Positions 8,368 through 17,277 of a stretch of 64,000 nucleotides of DNA are shown here, piece after piece. The stretch spans positions 1,178,001 through 1,242,000 of the forward strand of contig CP166298.1 in NCBI GenBank assembly GCA_041281825.1. Direction: 5' to 3'. Positions within the stretch are counted from its first letter, which is position 1. Each line of letters begins with the position of its first letter. The stretch is from Paenibacillus_D tarimensis_A (GTDB lineage: Bacteria > Bacillota > Bacilli > Paenibacillales > Paenibacillaceae). The notes under the pieces are model-generated. The model saw only the letters and a program-made list of their open reading frames with translations. It did not search any database and had not been told where the DNA came from. The position numbers and the translations under genes were made by a program.

Positions 8368-8397
8368 GCTCCGCTCAAAGATCCCTATGTCAGGAGG
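8353..8397 (+). repeat. A/B leader repeat, 1A+1B form, upstream of pdxA2
   Basis: GCAGAGAGACTTTGAGCTCC (A) abuts GCTCAAAGATCCCTATGT (B), which runs into CAGGAGGGG, the ribosome site of pdxA2. The core CTTTGAGC-TCC-GCTCAAAG is a perfect hairpin. The element also contains the TGA stop of the upstream kinase gene. It is the minimal member of a family found at 33.9, 35.2 and 41.4 kb. Confidence 0.8.
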
Positions 8398-8406
8398 GGA
8401 AAGGGA

Positions 8407-9420
8407 ATGGATCCGTTCAGACCGGTCATCGGGATAACGATGGGCGATGCGGCAGGCATCGGTCCGGAAATTATCGTCAAGGCGCTTTTGCACGAAGCGG
8501 TATATGATTCGTGCCGGCCGCTCGTCATCGGGGATGCGAAAACGTTGGAGAGGGCCGTACAAATTGTCGGTGCGGACCCAAAGCTTATTCGGCCGATAAG
8601 TCATGTAAGCCAAGCGGATTATGCGCTCGGAAGGATCGATTGCCTTGATCTTGAGTTGCTCCCGGATACGATTCCGCCGGGCTGGCTGAGCGCTGAAGCA
8701 GGGAATGCGGCCTATCGGTATGTAGTGAAAGCGGTGGAGCTTGCGCAGAACGGCGGCATTGATGCGATATGCACCGCTCCGCTGAACAAGGAGGCGCTGC
8801 AGATGGGGGGACACCAATATCCCGGGCATACGGAAATATTGGCTGACTTGACGGGTACGTCCGATTATTCGATGATGCTGTCAACTGCGAATTTGAAGGT
8901 GATCCATCTGACGACCCATGTCGGACTGATCCGGGCGATCGAGCTGATCAATCCGGAGAGGACGTACAAGGTGATCAAGCTGGCGCATGAAACGCTCGAG
9001 CGAGCCGGCATTGCGAATCCGGGCATTGCGGTATGCGGCATTAATCCGCATGCGGGCGAGAACGGGCTGTTCGGCAACGGCGAGGAGGAGGAGAAGCTTG
9101 TTCCCGCCATCGAGAGAGCGGCAGCCGAAGGGATCAATGTGTCCGGTCCGTATCCGGCGGATACGTTGTTCTATAGAGCGATGCGAGGCGACTTCGACAT
9201 CGTCGTTGCCTGCTATCACGACCAGGGCCATGCGCCGGTCAAGGCGCTCGGTATTGAAGCGGGCGTAAACATTACCGTCGGGCTGAAAGGGGGGATCATC
9301 CGAACATCCGTCGATCACGGAACGGCTTTCGATATCGCAGGCAAAAATCTCGCGGATGAGCGCAGCATGCTGGCGGCGCTGCAATCGGCGGTTGAGCTTG
9401 CGCCGCGCCGTCCTGCTTGA
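8407..9420 (+). CDS. pdxA2: 4-phospho-D-threonate 3-dehydrogenase-type PdxA2
   Basis: A 337-residue PdxA-family metal-dependent oxidative decarboxylase. Motifs are GITMGDAAGIGPEI at the start, TAPLNKEALQMGG near residue 120, PGHTEILADLTG, GINPHAGENGLFG and CYHDQGHAPVKALG near 275 with metal-binding His and Asp. Genuine PdxA acts on 4-phosphohydroxythreonine in vitamin B6 synthesis, but beside a DUF1537 kinase the family member is usually PdxA2, which converts 4-phosphothreonate (or erythronate) to dihydroxyacetone phosphate. Translation starts at ATG 8407 after AGGAGGGGAAAGGG, embedded in the A/B repeat. It is the last gene of the operon. Confidence 0.88.
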   Translation: MDPFRPVIGITMGDAAGIGPEIIVKALLHEAVYDSCRPLVIGDAKTLERAVQIVGADPKLIRPISHVSQADYALGRIDCLDLELLPDTIPPGWLSAEAGNAAYRYVVKAVELAQNGGIDAICTAPLNKEALQMGGHQYPGHTEILADLTGTSDYSMMLSTANLKVIHLTTHVGLIRAIELINPERTYKVIKLAHETLERAGIANPGIAVCGINPHAGENGLFGNGEEEEKLVPAIERAAAEGINVSGPYPADTLFYRAMRGDFDIVVACYHDQGHAPVKALGIEAGVNITVGLKGGIIRTSVDHGTAFDIAGKNLADERSMLAALQSAVELAPRRPA

Positions 9421-9431
9421 CAAGGTCCCGG

Positions 9432-9467
9432 GGCGGCTTGCCGCCTTCCTAGATCTGTCGACAGATC
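9432..9467 (+). terminator. Weak hairpins after pdxA2
   Basis: GGCGG-CTTG-CCGCC followed by TTCCT is a possible weak terminator, and next to it GATCTGTCGACAGATC is a perfect 16-base palindrome. Neither has a strong T tract. Confidence 0.35.
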
Positions 9468-9608
9468 GAGTCCAGGTAATATTTATGTCAGCATAACTAA
9501 GTGAAATAATTAATAATTTTATTATTTACATGGACCTGCTGTATGGAGTAAAAATACTGCGTGTGTGATTCTTATTTTATATAATGGGTCACAGCATTAA
9601 TATCTTTA

Positions 9609-9637
9609 TTGACAGGGTGCCGTATAGTAAATAGAAT
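9609..9637 (+). promoter_or_regulatory. Probable sigma-A promoter of the GH43 gene
   Basis: TTGACA at 9609-9614 and TAGAAT at 9632-9637 have a 17-base spacer, giving a leader of about 170 bases. Downstream, TGGAAGCGCTTAAC at 9717-9730 keeps the AAGCGCTT core of a cre site but mismatches the outer positions, so catabolite control is possible but weakly supported. No gene is seen in the 390-base gap. Confidence 0.45.
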
Positions 9638-9810
9638 ATAGTTATTAATAAATTAATAATTATATGTTGTATTACATCAATCTGAACGCGAGCGTCTTCT
9701 TCCTTCAGAACCAAAATGGAAGCGCTTAACTTTTTGGGCGGGAGGGTGATACGGTCTTTATCACAAATTTGGGAAAGCAGGTCAATCCAAAACCGGGAGG
9801 ATTCTGAGGA

Positions 9811-12474
9811 ATGGAAAAAAGATGGTCCAGTCATTCAGCATTCATATTGATGCTTGTTATACTAATCCCTGTTGCACTGGCTGCCGCATCCTATGCTTCG
9901 GATGGGAAAAGTGCGGAACCGAAACCGCCTGCCGAGCCTCCGGTCGTTATCCGTGTGGCAAATGTAACTTTGAACAAGACCTCGGTAACCTTGCAAACAG
10001 GACAGACAGAGACGCTGACAGCGAAAGTGGCGCCTTCGACCGCTGCGAACAAAGAAGTCATTTGGAGCTCAAGCGATGAGACCGTTGCGACGGTTTCGAA
10101 CGGCATGGTGACCGCGGTTGGTGCGGGAGAGGCTGTCATTACGGCGGTTTCCGCCGACAATGCGGACAAGTCCGCTTCCGCAGCTGTGAAGGTGTCGCCG
10201 GTATTCGGGGAGGCATCTGTACACGACCCTTCAGTGATCAAGGTCGATGAGACGTACTATGTATTCGGCTCTCACCTTGCTGCAGCAAAATCAAAGGATT
10301 TCATGACCTGGACCCGCTTTGCCGAAGGGGTCAACCCTGAGAACCCGCTGTTCGATAATGTGCTTGTCGAACTGAAAGAAGCGTTCGAATGGAGCACGGT
10401 GCAGAGCTTATGGGCTGCAGACGTCATTCAATTGGCGGACGGCAAGTTCTATATGTACTACAACACCTGTCAAGGTTCGTCCCCGCTCTCGGCGATGGGA
10501 ATTGCGGTAGCGGACAACATCGAAGGCCCGTATAAGAATAAGGGTATATTCGTCACATCGGGCAAGGGGAAAGCGAGGGACGGCATAGCCAATTACAACG
10601 CCGTCATTCATCCGAACGCCATCGACCCTGACGTGTTTTTCGATAAGGACGGAAAGCTGTGGATGGTATACGGTTCTTACTCCGGCGGTATTTTTATATT
10701 GGAGATGAATCCGGATACCGGCTTCCCTGCAGAAATCAGTTTATTGAATATGGAGAACAACGGATACGGAAGGAAATTGACGGGCGGCTACCATACGCGC
10801 ATAGAAGCGCCATATATTCAATACGTTCCTGAAACCGGCTATTACTACTTATACGTCACATTTGGAGGACTGGATTCCGCAGGCGGTTACAATATGCGGA
10901 TCGCGCGTGCCGAGCATCCTGCCGGACCTTATTACGATGCGGAAGGGCAAAATATGCTCGATGCCAAAGCGTCCCCCGGAGCTTCCTTTTTCGATGATCG
11001 GGCAATAGAACCGTACGGCGTAAAACAGCTGGGCAATTTCCTGTTCAGCAATCTCGATGCCGTCCCGGAGTATCCGGCTTACGGCTATGTTTCACCGGGC
11101 CATAATTCCACTTACTATGAGGAAGGCAGCGGCAAATTGTTCAACATTTTCCACAGCCGGTTTCCGTTCAAAGGGGAAGCGCATGAAATTCGCGTACATC
11201 AAATGTTTATGAACGAGAAGGGCTGGCCGGTACTTGCGCCGCACCGGTATGCGGGTGAAATGCTGACCCCGGTCGCCGAAGAAGCTGTGTTCGGGGCATA
11301 TCATTTCGTTAACCACGGCAAAGCGATCACGAAGGATATCGTCCCATCCGTATTTGTCGAGCTTCATGCGGACAATACGATCGGCGGCTCGGTAACAGGC
11401 ACCTGGGAGCTTCACGGAGAACATTTTGTACGATTGAATATTGACGGAGAACTATATTACGGCGTGTTCGCGCGTATGTGGGATCCTTCTTCCGGCGATT
11501 TCGCCATGACATTCAGCGCGATATCCGATAAAGGCGCAGCCGTTATGGGCAGCCAATTGGCCCCGTTGTCCGACCGGCAAGCCGTGGAAAACACATATAA
11601 CTATTTAAGTCTTGGCGATACAAGCCGGGTATACGGCGATATCGAATTGCCGACTCAAGGCGCACGGAACGCTGTCATTACATGGGCTTCCTCAAACCCG
11701 CAAGTCGTATCTGAAACCGGGACGGTCAATCGTCCGGCTGCGGAAGAGGGGGATGCAGCGGTTGAGCTCACTGCAACCATTACTAAAGGTGACGAAACGG
11801 CTGTTAAAGTATTTACTGCGGTCGTAAAATCGGTACCGAACGATCCGCTGATGGACGGCTTGACGGCCCATTACAAGCTTGACGGCAGCTTAACGGATGC
11901 GACGGGGCAGTTAGGCGAAGGAACGGTTACGGGTAACCGGATTAACAATGCGGGCGGAACCATTTCATACGATACCGGGACTTTAGGCAAAGCCGCCGTC
12001 TTTGACGGAGCGTCGGGCATTCGCCTTCCTGACGGATTGATCCTCGGCGACAGATACTCCGTGTCGATGTGGTTGAATCCGGAGGCGCTCACTTCCTTCA
12101 CGACCACCTTCTTCGGCGCGGCCTCGACGGACAGCTGGATTAGCCTTGTGCCGCAGTCATGGGACTCGAACCTGATGCTTTGGTCAGGCACGGCCTGGTA
12201 TGACGGCATCACGAACGTGATGACGCCAACGAACCAATGGACGCATGTCGTATTTACCGTAGACAAGGGCGATGTGAAAGTTTATGTAAACGGTGTGCGG
12301 CGGTTTACGGGCACACACTTCCCGAACGTATTTACGGATGCCGGCGGAGTGTTCGGTCTGGGCGTAAACTATTGGGATGCGCCTTTCAAGGGCTTGATGG
12401 ACGATCTTCGGATTTACGAAGTGGCATTGACTGAAGAAAAAGTCGGTCTGCTGAACAAAGTTCATCCGGAGTAG
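9811..12474 (+). CDS. Secreted multidomain GH43 arabinanase-like glycosidase
   Basis: An 887-residue exported enzyme. Residues 1-30 form a signal peptide. About 48-128 is a BIG_2 immunoglobulin-like domain (LNKTSVTLQTGQTETLTAKV). About 132-440 is a five-bladed GH43 domain with VHDPSVIKVDETYYVFGSH, IDPDVFFDKDGKLWMVYGSY and RIEAPYIQYVPETGYYYLY, most like endo-1,5-alpha-L-arabinanases of the Abn2 type; the Asp in VHDPS and the Glu in IEAPY fit the catalytic base and acid. A beta-rich family extension follows to about 590, then an atrophied Ig-like repeat (about 595-680) and a LamG/concanavalin-like domain (about 690-885, HYKLDGSLTDATG). It probably trims the arabinan side chains of pectin, consistent with the convergent pectate lyase. 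Confidence 0.88.
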   Translation: MEKRWSSHSAFILMLVILIPVALAAASYASDGKSAEPKPPAEPPVVIRVANVTLNKTSVTLQTGQTETLTAKVAPSTAANKEVIWSSSDETVATVSNGMVTAVGAGEAVITAVSADNADKSASAAVKVSPVFGEASVHDPSVIKVDETYYVFGSHLAAAKSKDFMTWTRFAEGVNPENPLFDNVLVELKEAFEWSTVQSLWAADVIQLADGKFYMYYNTCQGSSPLSAMGIAVADNIEGPYKNKGIFVTSGKGKARDGIANYNAVIHPNAIDPDVFFDKDGKLWMVYGSYSGGIFILEMNPDTGFPAEISLLNMENNGYGRKLTGGYHTRIEAPYIQYVPETGYYYLYVTFGGLDSAGGYNMRIARAEHPAGPYYDAEGQNMLDAKASPGASFFDDRAIEPYGVKQLGNFLFSNLDAVPEYPAYGYVSPGHNSTYYEEGSGKLFNIFHSRFPFKGEAHEIRVHQMFMNEKGWPVLAPHRYAGEMLTPVAEEAVFGAYHFVNHGKAITKDIVPSVFVELHADNTIGGSVTGTWELHGEHFVRLNIDGELYYGVFARMWDPSSGDFAMTFSAISDKGAAVMGSQLAPLSDRQAVENTYNYLSLGDTSRVYGDIELPTQGARNAVITWASSNPQVVSETGTVNRPAAEEGDAAVELTATITKGDETAVKVFTAVVKSVPNDPLMDGLTAHYKLDGSLTDATGQLGEGTVTGNRINNAGGTISYDTGTLGKAAVFDGASGIRLPDGLILGDRYSVSMWLNPEALTSFTTTFFGAASTDSWISLVPQSWDSNLMLWSGTAWYDGITNVMTPTNQWTHVVFTVDKGDVKVYVNGVRRFTGTHFPNVFTDAGGVFGLGVNYWDAPFKGLMDDLRIYEVALTEEKVGLLNKVHPE

Positions 12475-12496
12475 GACATTCTGGGTTCGTTCAAGT

Positions 12497-12536
12497 AAAA
12501 CCCACCAGGGTCGGCTGATCCTTGGTGGGTTTTCCG
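12497..12536. terminator. Strong terminator after the GH43 gene
   Basis: AAAACCCACCA pairs perfectly with TGGTGGGTTTT around a 15-base loop. The T run serves the plus strand, and the matching A run would serve the convergent pectate lyase gene on the minus strand. Confidence 0.85.
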
Positions 12537-12671
12537 CTTTTAGCAGTCAAAATCGATCTTGTTCATGATGCAGCAGTGATTGATAAATATATGTGGACGT
12601 TGACAGTGCTTCCGTCGAGTTGACGGAGCATCTTGGCTCCACTGTTTATCATATCGGTTGCGATCTGCGAA

Positions 12672-14372
12672 TTAAAACTGCGCCCCGATATCCTTTCCGT
12701 TGACGCCAGCTCCTTTCAGGTCGCTGCCGGAAGCCAGCTTGAGGAAGTTCCCAAGGTTCGGCGAGCCGTTCGCATTTCTGCTAACCGACGGAGTCAGACT
12801 GACAAAATCGGCGCTGCTGACAACGAGTCCTTTGCCATTGGTGCTCTGGCCGTTCTTCCACCAGACATTGGAGCTGCTCACATCGGTACCGCTTGTCTTG
12901 TCGCTGGAAGTGCTTTCAAAAGACAGGTTGTTGGTGAATTGATGCGTTCCCACGTCGAAGGCGAAGTTGCTGCCGGTACCGGCTTGTCCGTTCTTCCAGG
13001 ACGTGTTGTTCTTCATCGCGATAGAGCCGGGGTTGCTGTTGTAGGTAAACCCGTGCTTTCTGTTCAAGAAGGCGATGCTGTTCTCCACGATATGATCGAC
13101 GGCGATTTTGTCTCCTCCAAGCTTGAAGCCGTTGCCGTCGGCGTCGGCGGTCGAAAAGCCGTCCGAGAGCTGTCCGTTGTGATGGGCAACGCTGTTGCGG
13201 ATCGTGACGGGAGCAATCGGGCCCGTATCTGTTTTCGAGAACAAATCCCAACCGTCGTCGATATTATAAGCGGCGATGCATCCGTCGAACACGTTCCCCG
13301 GTCCGACGGTCAGCTTGGCGGCGAATCCGTCCGCGTCTTCCCCGTTATCGGGATCGTAGTTGTTGTGTGAATAGCTGTTCAGGATCAGATTGTTGCTCGG
13401 CCAATCCGACATATTGGTTTGAGACGAGCTGTATCTGGAGATCTGCAATCCCGTATCGCGGTTATGATCGGTTTCCACATTCTCAATGATATTATAATGG
13501 CCGCCGATGAAAATGCCGTTATCGCCGGCGCCCGTAACCCTTATGCCCTTGACGTGCCAGTAGCTGCCCCAGACTTGAAGTCCGCGGTTGCTGGAACTAT
13601 ACGCTTGCGCTGAGAAATCCAGGACAGGTTTTTCACCATTATAAGCGAATATATTTTTACGTGCGCCGGAGCTTCCGTTGTTATCAGGCTGAATGATTAT
13701 TGTAGTCGAATAATTGTACGTGCCTCCGCGCATATAGATCGTGCCGCCTGGCGCCACTTTCGTTATTGCCGAAGTCAGCGTCGTCGGGCTTGCCAGCGTG
13801 CCGGGATTGCTGGCGGAACCATTTGGCGCCACAACGATGTCGCCGGAACCTATACCGCCTCCGCTGACTGCGACGAAACTCCATTGCTGGTTCGTCCCGC
13901 CGTTGTCCGCCCACTGCTGCACATTCGCACCGTCCGCCGTCGATTTGCCTGTGACGTCGAGCACTTTGCCGCTATTCCTGTTAACGATTTTATAGTATCC
14001 GCCGCCGACATCGACGATCTGCCATTGCTGGTTCGTTCCGCCGTTGTCCGTCCATTGCTGCGCGTTCGCTCCGTCCGCAGTCGATTTCTGATAGATGTCG
14101 AGCACTTTACCGCTGCTTTTACTGACGATTTTATAGTACCCGCTGCCGGCATCGACGAGCCTCCATTGCTGGTTCGTTCCGCCGCTGTCCGTCCACTGCT
14201 GCACATTCGCTCCGTCCGAATTCGAACTCCCGGCAACGTCAAGCGCCTTGTTGCTGTTTCGATTGATGATTTTGTAGTCCGTATTGACAACCGGCGCTGC
14301 GTACACGCTGCTTAGAGGAATCAGGGCGATCGTTAAAGCAAGCGCAAGAAACATGCTTGTGATTTTTCTCAT
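12672..14372 (-). CDS. Secreted pectate lyase, family PL9, with N-terminal ricin-type lectin domain
   Basis: A 566-residue secreted protein: signal peptide at 1-26, a beta-trefoil RICIN/CBM13 domain at about 30-172 with three NQQW repeats, then a right-handed beta-helix. The helix has GGTIYMRGGTYNY, GLQVWGSYWHVKGI, EDADGFAAKLTVGPGN and NIDDGWDLFSKTD; the DADGFAAK and DDGWD blocks match PL9 calcium ligands and the catalytic lysine region. It cleaves polygalacturonate by beta-elimination. The start ATG follows AAAGGAGATGATTAGAA. A good cre-like site lies about 90 bases upstream. It is convergent with the GH43 gene, so together they look like a pectin-degradation pair. Confidence 0.9.
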   Translation of the reverse strand: MRKITSMFLALALTIALIPLSSVYAAPVVNTDYKIINRNSNKALDVAGSSNSDGANVQQWTDSGGTNQQWRLVDAGSGYYKIVSKSSGKVLDIYQKSTADGANAQQWTDNGGTNQQWQIVDVGGGYYKIVNRNSGKVLDVTGKSTADGANVQQWADNGGTNQQWSFVAVSGGGIGSGDIVVAPNGSASNPGTLASPTTLTSAITKVAPGGTIYMRGGTYNYSTTIIIQPDNNGSSGARKNIFAYNGEKPVLDFSAQAYSSSNRGLQVWGSYWHVKGIRVTGAGDNGIFIGGHYNIIENVETDHNRDTGLQISRYSSSQTNMSDWPSNNLILNSYSHNNYDPDNGEDADGFAAKLTVGPGNVFDGCIAAYNIDDGWDLFSKTDTGPIAPVTIRNSVAHHNGQLSDGFSTADADGNGFKLGGDKIAVDHIVENSIAFLNRKHGFTYNSNPGSIAMKNNTSWKNGQAGTGSNFAFDVGTHQFTNNLSFESTSSDKTSGTDVSSSNVWWKNGQSTNGKGLVVSSADFVSLTPSVSRNANGSPNLGNFLKLASGSDLKGAGVNGKDIGAQF

Positions 14373-14457
14373 TTCTAATCATCTCCTTTGTTATCGCATC
14401 GGTTGCGATTAATAAGCTGAAATGGACCGTACCGGTACGTATCGCTCGCTTCTGGTT

Positions 14458-14471
14458 TGGGAGCGCTTACA
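14458..14471 (-). promoter_or_regulatory. cre-like catabolite control site upstream of the pectate lyase
   Basis: The minus strand reads TGTAAGCGCTCCCA, which fits the CcpA consensus TGWAANCGNTNWCA with one mismatch. It lies 86 bases upstream of the pectate lyase start. The rest of the 510-base gap up to 14882 holds no gene that I can see. Confidence 0.6.
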
Positions 14472-14882
14472 AATAACGGTTGCGTTTGGATCGCGATATT
14501 TATTTTGTAGATTATCTACTTCCTTTCTTTTATATTTCCGACAACGATTCTTATGGCGGTATTCTACGATTATGAATCAAGAGATTCCCCTCCTTTCATT
14601 CATAACAATATTCATACAAAGGAATTACGTAAATAATCATTGTATTAGTTTCTAGTTTCCAGGAGTTATGCAATTGCAGGTAGAAGATGGGAAAAGACGG
14701 CCTCGCCCCTTATAATGCGTGATCCCTGTCTTAACCACCCAAACATGATCATTTGGGTACAGGACCACAAAATCTTTTAGCTTGCGAGCCGCTGAAAATA
14801 CAGTTTAAAAAATTATTTACCGCGATAATCGTCTTCTTGGCTGTTACAATGATGATAATACAGTCAATAAAGGAGATTCGGG

Positions 14883-15890
14883 ATGAATAGCGGCTTTATG
14901 ATCGATACCGAGATAAATCGGCGCCAAACGTTGAAGCAAGCGAAGGAAGCAGCGCTTAATGCTTTGCAGAGATACGAAGCAGACTGGAGTTCCATACACT
15001 TCATTCAAGTGTCCGAGCATGTCACCTTCCGCATAGTAACAGAGAAGGGAGAACAGTTCTTGCTCCGCATTCACCCGGCCAGCAAGCCGCTCGAGGAAAC
15101 CCTCTCCGAAGTGGAATGGTTGTCAGCGTTGAAGAGCAAAGGTATTATTGTGCCCGAGGCCGTACCGAATCGGGAAGGAACGTTCGTTACCGATGCGACG
15201 GCGGGCGGCGGACAACGGTTCTATTCGACCTTATTGAGATGGATCGAGGGAGAACGATTGGAAAGAGGGGCGCTGACAGAGGAGACAGTCCGTAAAATGG
15301 GGGAGATGATGGCGAACCTTCACGAGGCAAGCATTGAATTTAGCCCGTCTGCCGGCTTTGCGCGCCCTTTATGGGGCATCGAGAGCTTTGAACGAGATTG
15401 GGAGCATCTGAAACAACATCACCGGCATTTCATTTCGGATGAAGCCATTGAGTTGTACTCCAGAGCCGCCACTAAAGTGACGGATCGTCTCGGCACGTTA
15501 ACAAGTCATGAACGGAACTATGGGATGATTCATGCGGACTTACACATTGGCAACGTCGTTTTTCGGGATGGGAAGCCGTACCCTATCGATTTCGGCAGGT
15601 GCGGCTTCGGCTATCATCTCTACGATATGGCGCAATCGATCATGGGGCTGTATCCGCCGCAGAGAGCTTATTTCATCGAAGGGTATGAGAAGATCAGACG
15701 AATGGAAGACGAAGCCATTCCGAAGCTGGAGTGCTTCTTTATCATGGCAATCATCGAGGCATACAGCTTCCATGCGGAGAATCCGCTTGAGATAGAAGGC
15801 TTGATTGAAGAACAGCCCTATGCACAAGCGATATTGAGAGCCTATGTGAACGGGGAGCCGTTTATGTTCCAGCCGCTTGAAGTCTCTTAA
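14883..15890 (+). CDS. Aminoglycoside-phosphotransferase-fold kinase
   Basis: A 335-residue protein of the APH/choline-kinase fold. Visible are a lysine-free N-lobe strand (EQFLLRIHP), the catalytic loop MIHADLHIGNVVFRDGK with Asp and Asn, and the metal-binding PIDFGRCGFGYHLYDM. Relatives phosphorylate small hydroxyl compounds (homoserine, choline, aminoglycosides, fructosamines); the substrate here is not readable. Translation starts at ATG 14883 behind AAAGGAG. It appears to be a single-gene unit with its own terminator at 15957. An antibiotic resistance role should not be assumed from the fold alone. Confidence 0.82.
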   Translation: MNSGFMIDTEINRRQTLKQAKEAALNALQRYEADWSSIHFIQVSEHVTFRIVTEKGEQFLLRIHPASKPLEETLSEVEWLSALKSKGIIVPEAVPNREGTFVTDATAGGGQRFYSTLLRWIEGERLERGALTEETVRKMGEMMANLHEASIEFSPSAGFARPLWGIESFERDWEHLKQHHRHFISDEAIELYSRAATKVTDRLGTLTSHERNYGMIHADLHIGNVVFRDGKPYPIDFGRCGFGYHLYDMAQSIMGLYPPQRAYFIEGYEKIRRMEDEAIPKLECFFIMAIIEAYSFHAENPLEIEGLIEEQPYAQAILRAYVNGEPFMFQPLEVS

Positions 15891-15956
15891 CTCTCTGAAT
15901 GATATTATGTTAAGCTAATAACGAATACGATAGCTCAATAAAGGCTTTGTCGAACT

Positions 15957-15981
15957 AGTCCTTGAAAATCAAGGACTTTTT
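15957..15981 (+). terminator. Terminator after the APH-fold kinase
   Basis: AGTCCTTGA pairs with TCAAGGACT across a 3-base loop and is followed by TTTTT. The rest of the 315-base gap to 16205 has only a small CTTACC/GGTAAG hairpin near 16130. Confidence 0.85.
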
Positions 15982-16205
15982 GAATTTGAAAGCATAAATT
16001 TACCTGGGTAAATTGGAAGTGCGGCAAATTTGTATGAGTGGTAAAATATTGGAAAAACCGAAACTTATACAGGGCTGGAAGCGTCTATCTTTGTAGTATG
16101 CAAATTGCGTTTATACTCGGGTAGCTTACCAATAAAAAACCGGTAAGGAGCTGTTAATCATTAGCTTGAACAACTGGATGACCATTATTTTTAGGAGGCC
16201 GAGCA

Positions 16206-17123
16206 TTGAAACTTTGGCTATCATTGTTATTGCTGTTCCTGCCCGTGCTGGCTCTTTATTTCATTTATCGAAAAAGGCAGGAAAATGAAAGCATTCTGTT
16301 TATTAAACTGATCGGATACATGATCATGGGTGGATTTACTTTTGCCATTAACGGGGTGCGGCTTCCTGCCGGCTTTGTCATTTATCTTGTTTTTTTCACT
16401 CGCCCTAAGCGGAATAAAACGATCAAGCAATGGGCCGCTCTGCTTGGATTATTGATTTACGCTATGCAATTGCTCGCGCCGTCTGTCCAAAATTATTGGT
16501 TCGAACGTCCTCGCAGCGTTGTATCGGAGGGCGACAATCTGTACAGCTATGATTTTGAGAGCAACTGGTCGATGGTTCAGAAAGAATTTGACATCAATTA
16601 TGACGCCAGATTGGAAAAATTCGAGGTCGGGTACGAAAAGGACGGCTTGATTAATGAACTTCGTTACGAATTCCTTGAGCGCGAACTGGAAGGTTATATC
16701 TATTATCGAGTAAAGGTAAAGGCTGCGGAGCAGGCATCCGTTGTGGAGAGGCAGAGAATTGAAGGGCCGTGGTTCCAATACGACCGGTCTGCCGCCGTTT
16801 CCCGTTTTTTCGAGCAGTTAAATGCGGTTGATTTGAGAAAGATCAAACCTGGACGCGATTTTCACTATTATATATTAAGTGCAGAAGGGGCACGAACCGC
16901 TTATGCAATAGAAGACGCGACAAAATATATCCTTCGGGATGGGCAAATAATTGAGATCACAAACTCACAGCTTCCGATTGAAGGCTATTGGCTGAAGGTA
17001 TGCGGTGCGTATGGGGACCCCGGCTGCAGTGAGCGGACGGACTATTTCTTCGACGCGACGTATAACAACCACAAGGAAGAGGTTGTCGGTGACCAAATAA
17101 AAGAAACCGGTCAAAATCGCTGA
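16206..17123 (+). CDS. Uncharacterised membrane-anchored protein
   Basis: A 305-residue protein that I do not recognise. It has three predicted membrane segments in the first 100 residues (WLSLLLLFLPVLALYFIY; FIKLIGYMIMGGFTFAI plus GFVIYLVFF; WAALLGLLIYAMQLLAP). A roughly 200-residue mixed alpha/beta domain follows that should lie outside the membrane, with two cysteines (VCGAYGDPGC) near the end. The start codon is TTG at 16206, preceded by AGGAGG at good spacing. It stands alone between a terminator and a convergent AraC gene. No catalytic motif is evident. Confidence 0.7.
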   Translation: MKLWLSLLLLFLPVLALYFIYRKRQENESILFIKLIGYMIMGGFTFAINGVRLPAGFVIYLVFFTRPKRNKTIKQWAALLGLLIYAMQLLAPSVQNYWFERPRSVVSEGDNLYSYDFESNWSMVQKEFDINYDARLEKFEVGYEKDGLINELRYEFLERELEGYIYYRVKVKAAEQASVVERQRIEGPWFQYDRSAAVSRFFEQLNAVDLRKIKPGRDFHYYILSAEGARTAYAIEDATKYILRDGQIIEITNSQLPIEGYWLKVCGAYGDPGCSERTDYFFDATYNNHKEEVVGDQIKETGQNR

Positions 17124-17169
17124 AACGTTAATGGGCCGACCTGCAGCCGCACCGGTTTTCGCTTTTTTG
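17105..17169 (+). terminator. Possible terminator after the membrane protein
   Basis: AAACCGGT at 17105-17112 pairs with ACCGGTTT at 17152-17159, followed by TCGCTTTTTT. The loop is long (39 bases), so this is only moderately convincing. Confidence 0.45.
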
Positions 17170-17277
17170 CTATTGGAACAGCTGATGCCTGAGAGGCACG
17201 GCTTTTCCGGATTGCAATACTTTAATGAGGTGAACGCCCACGTCGGTGAGGTTCAATATTTTTTTCATATCCATAGT

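Noticed and set aside
12633..13370. Long open frame on the plus strand opposite the pectate lyase
   Set aside because: It mirrors the coding frame of the pectate lyase, has no ribosome site and no recognisable protein features.
14883..15890. Reading the APH-fold kinase as an aminoglycoside resistance gene
   Set aside because: Only generic kinase motifs are visible; no aminoglycoside-specific signature and no mobile element context.
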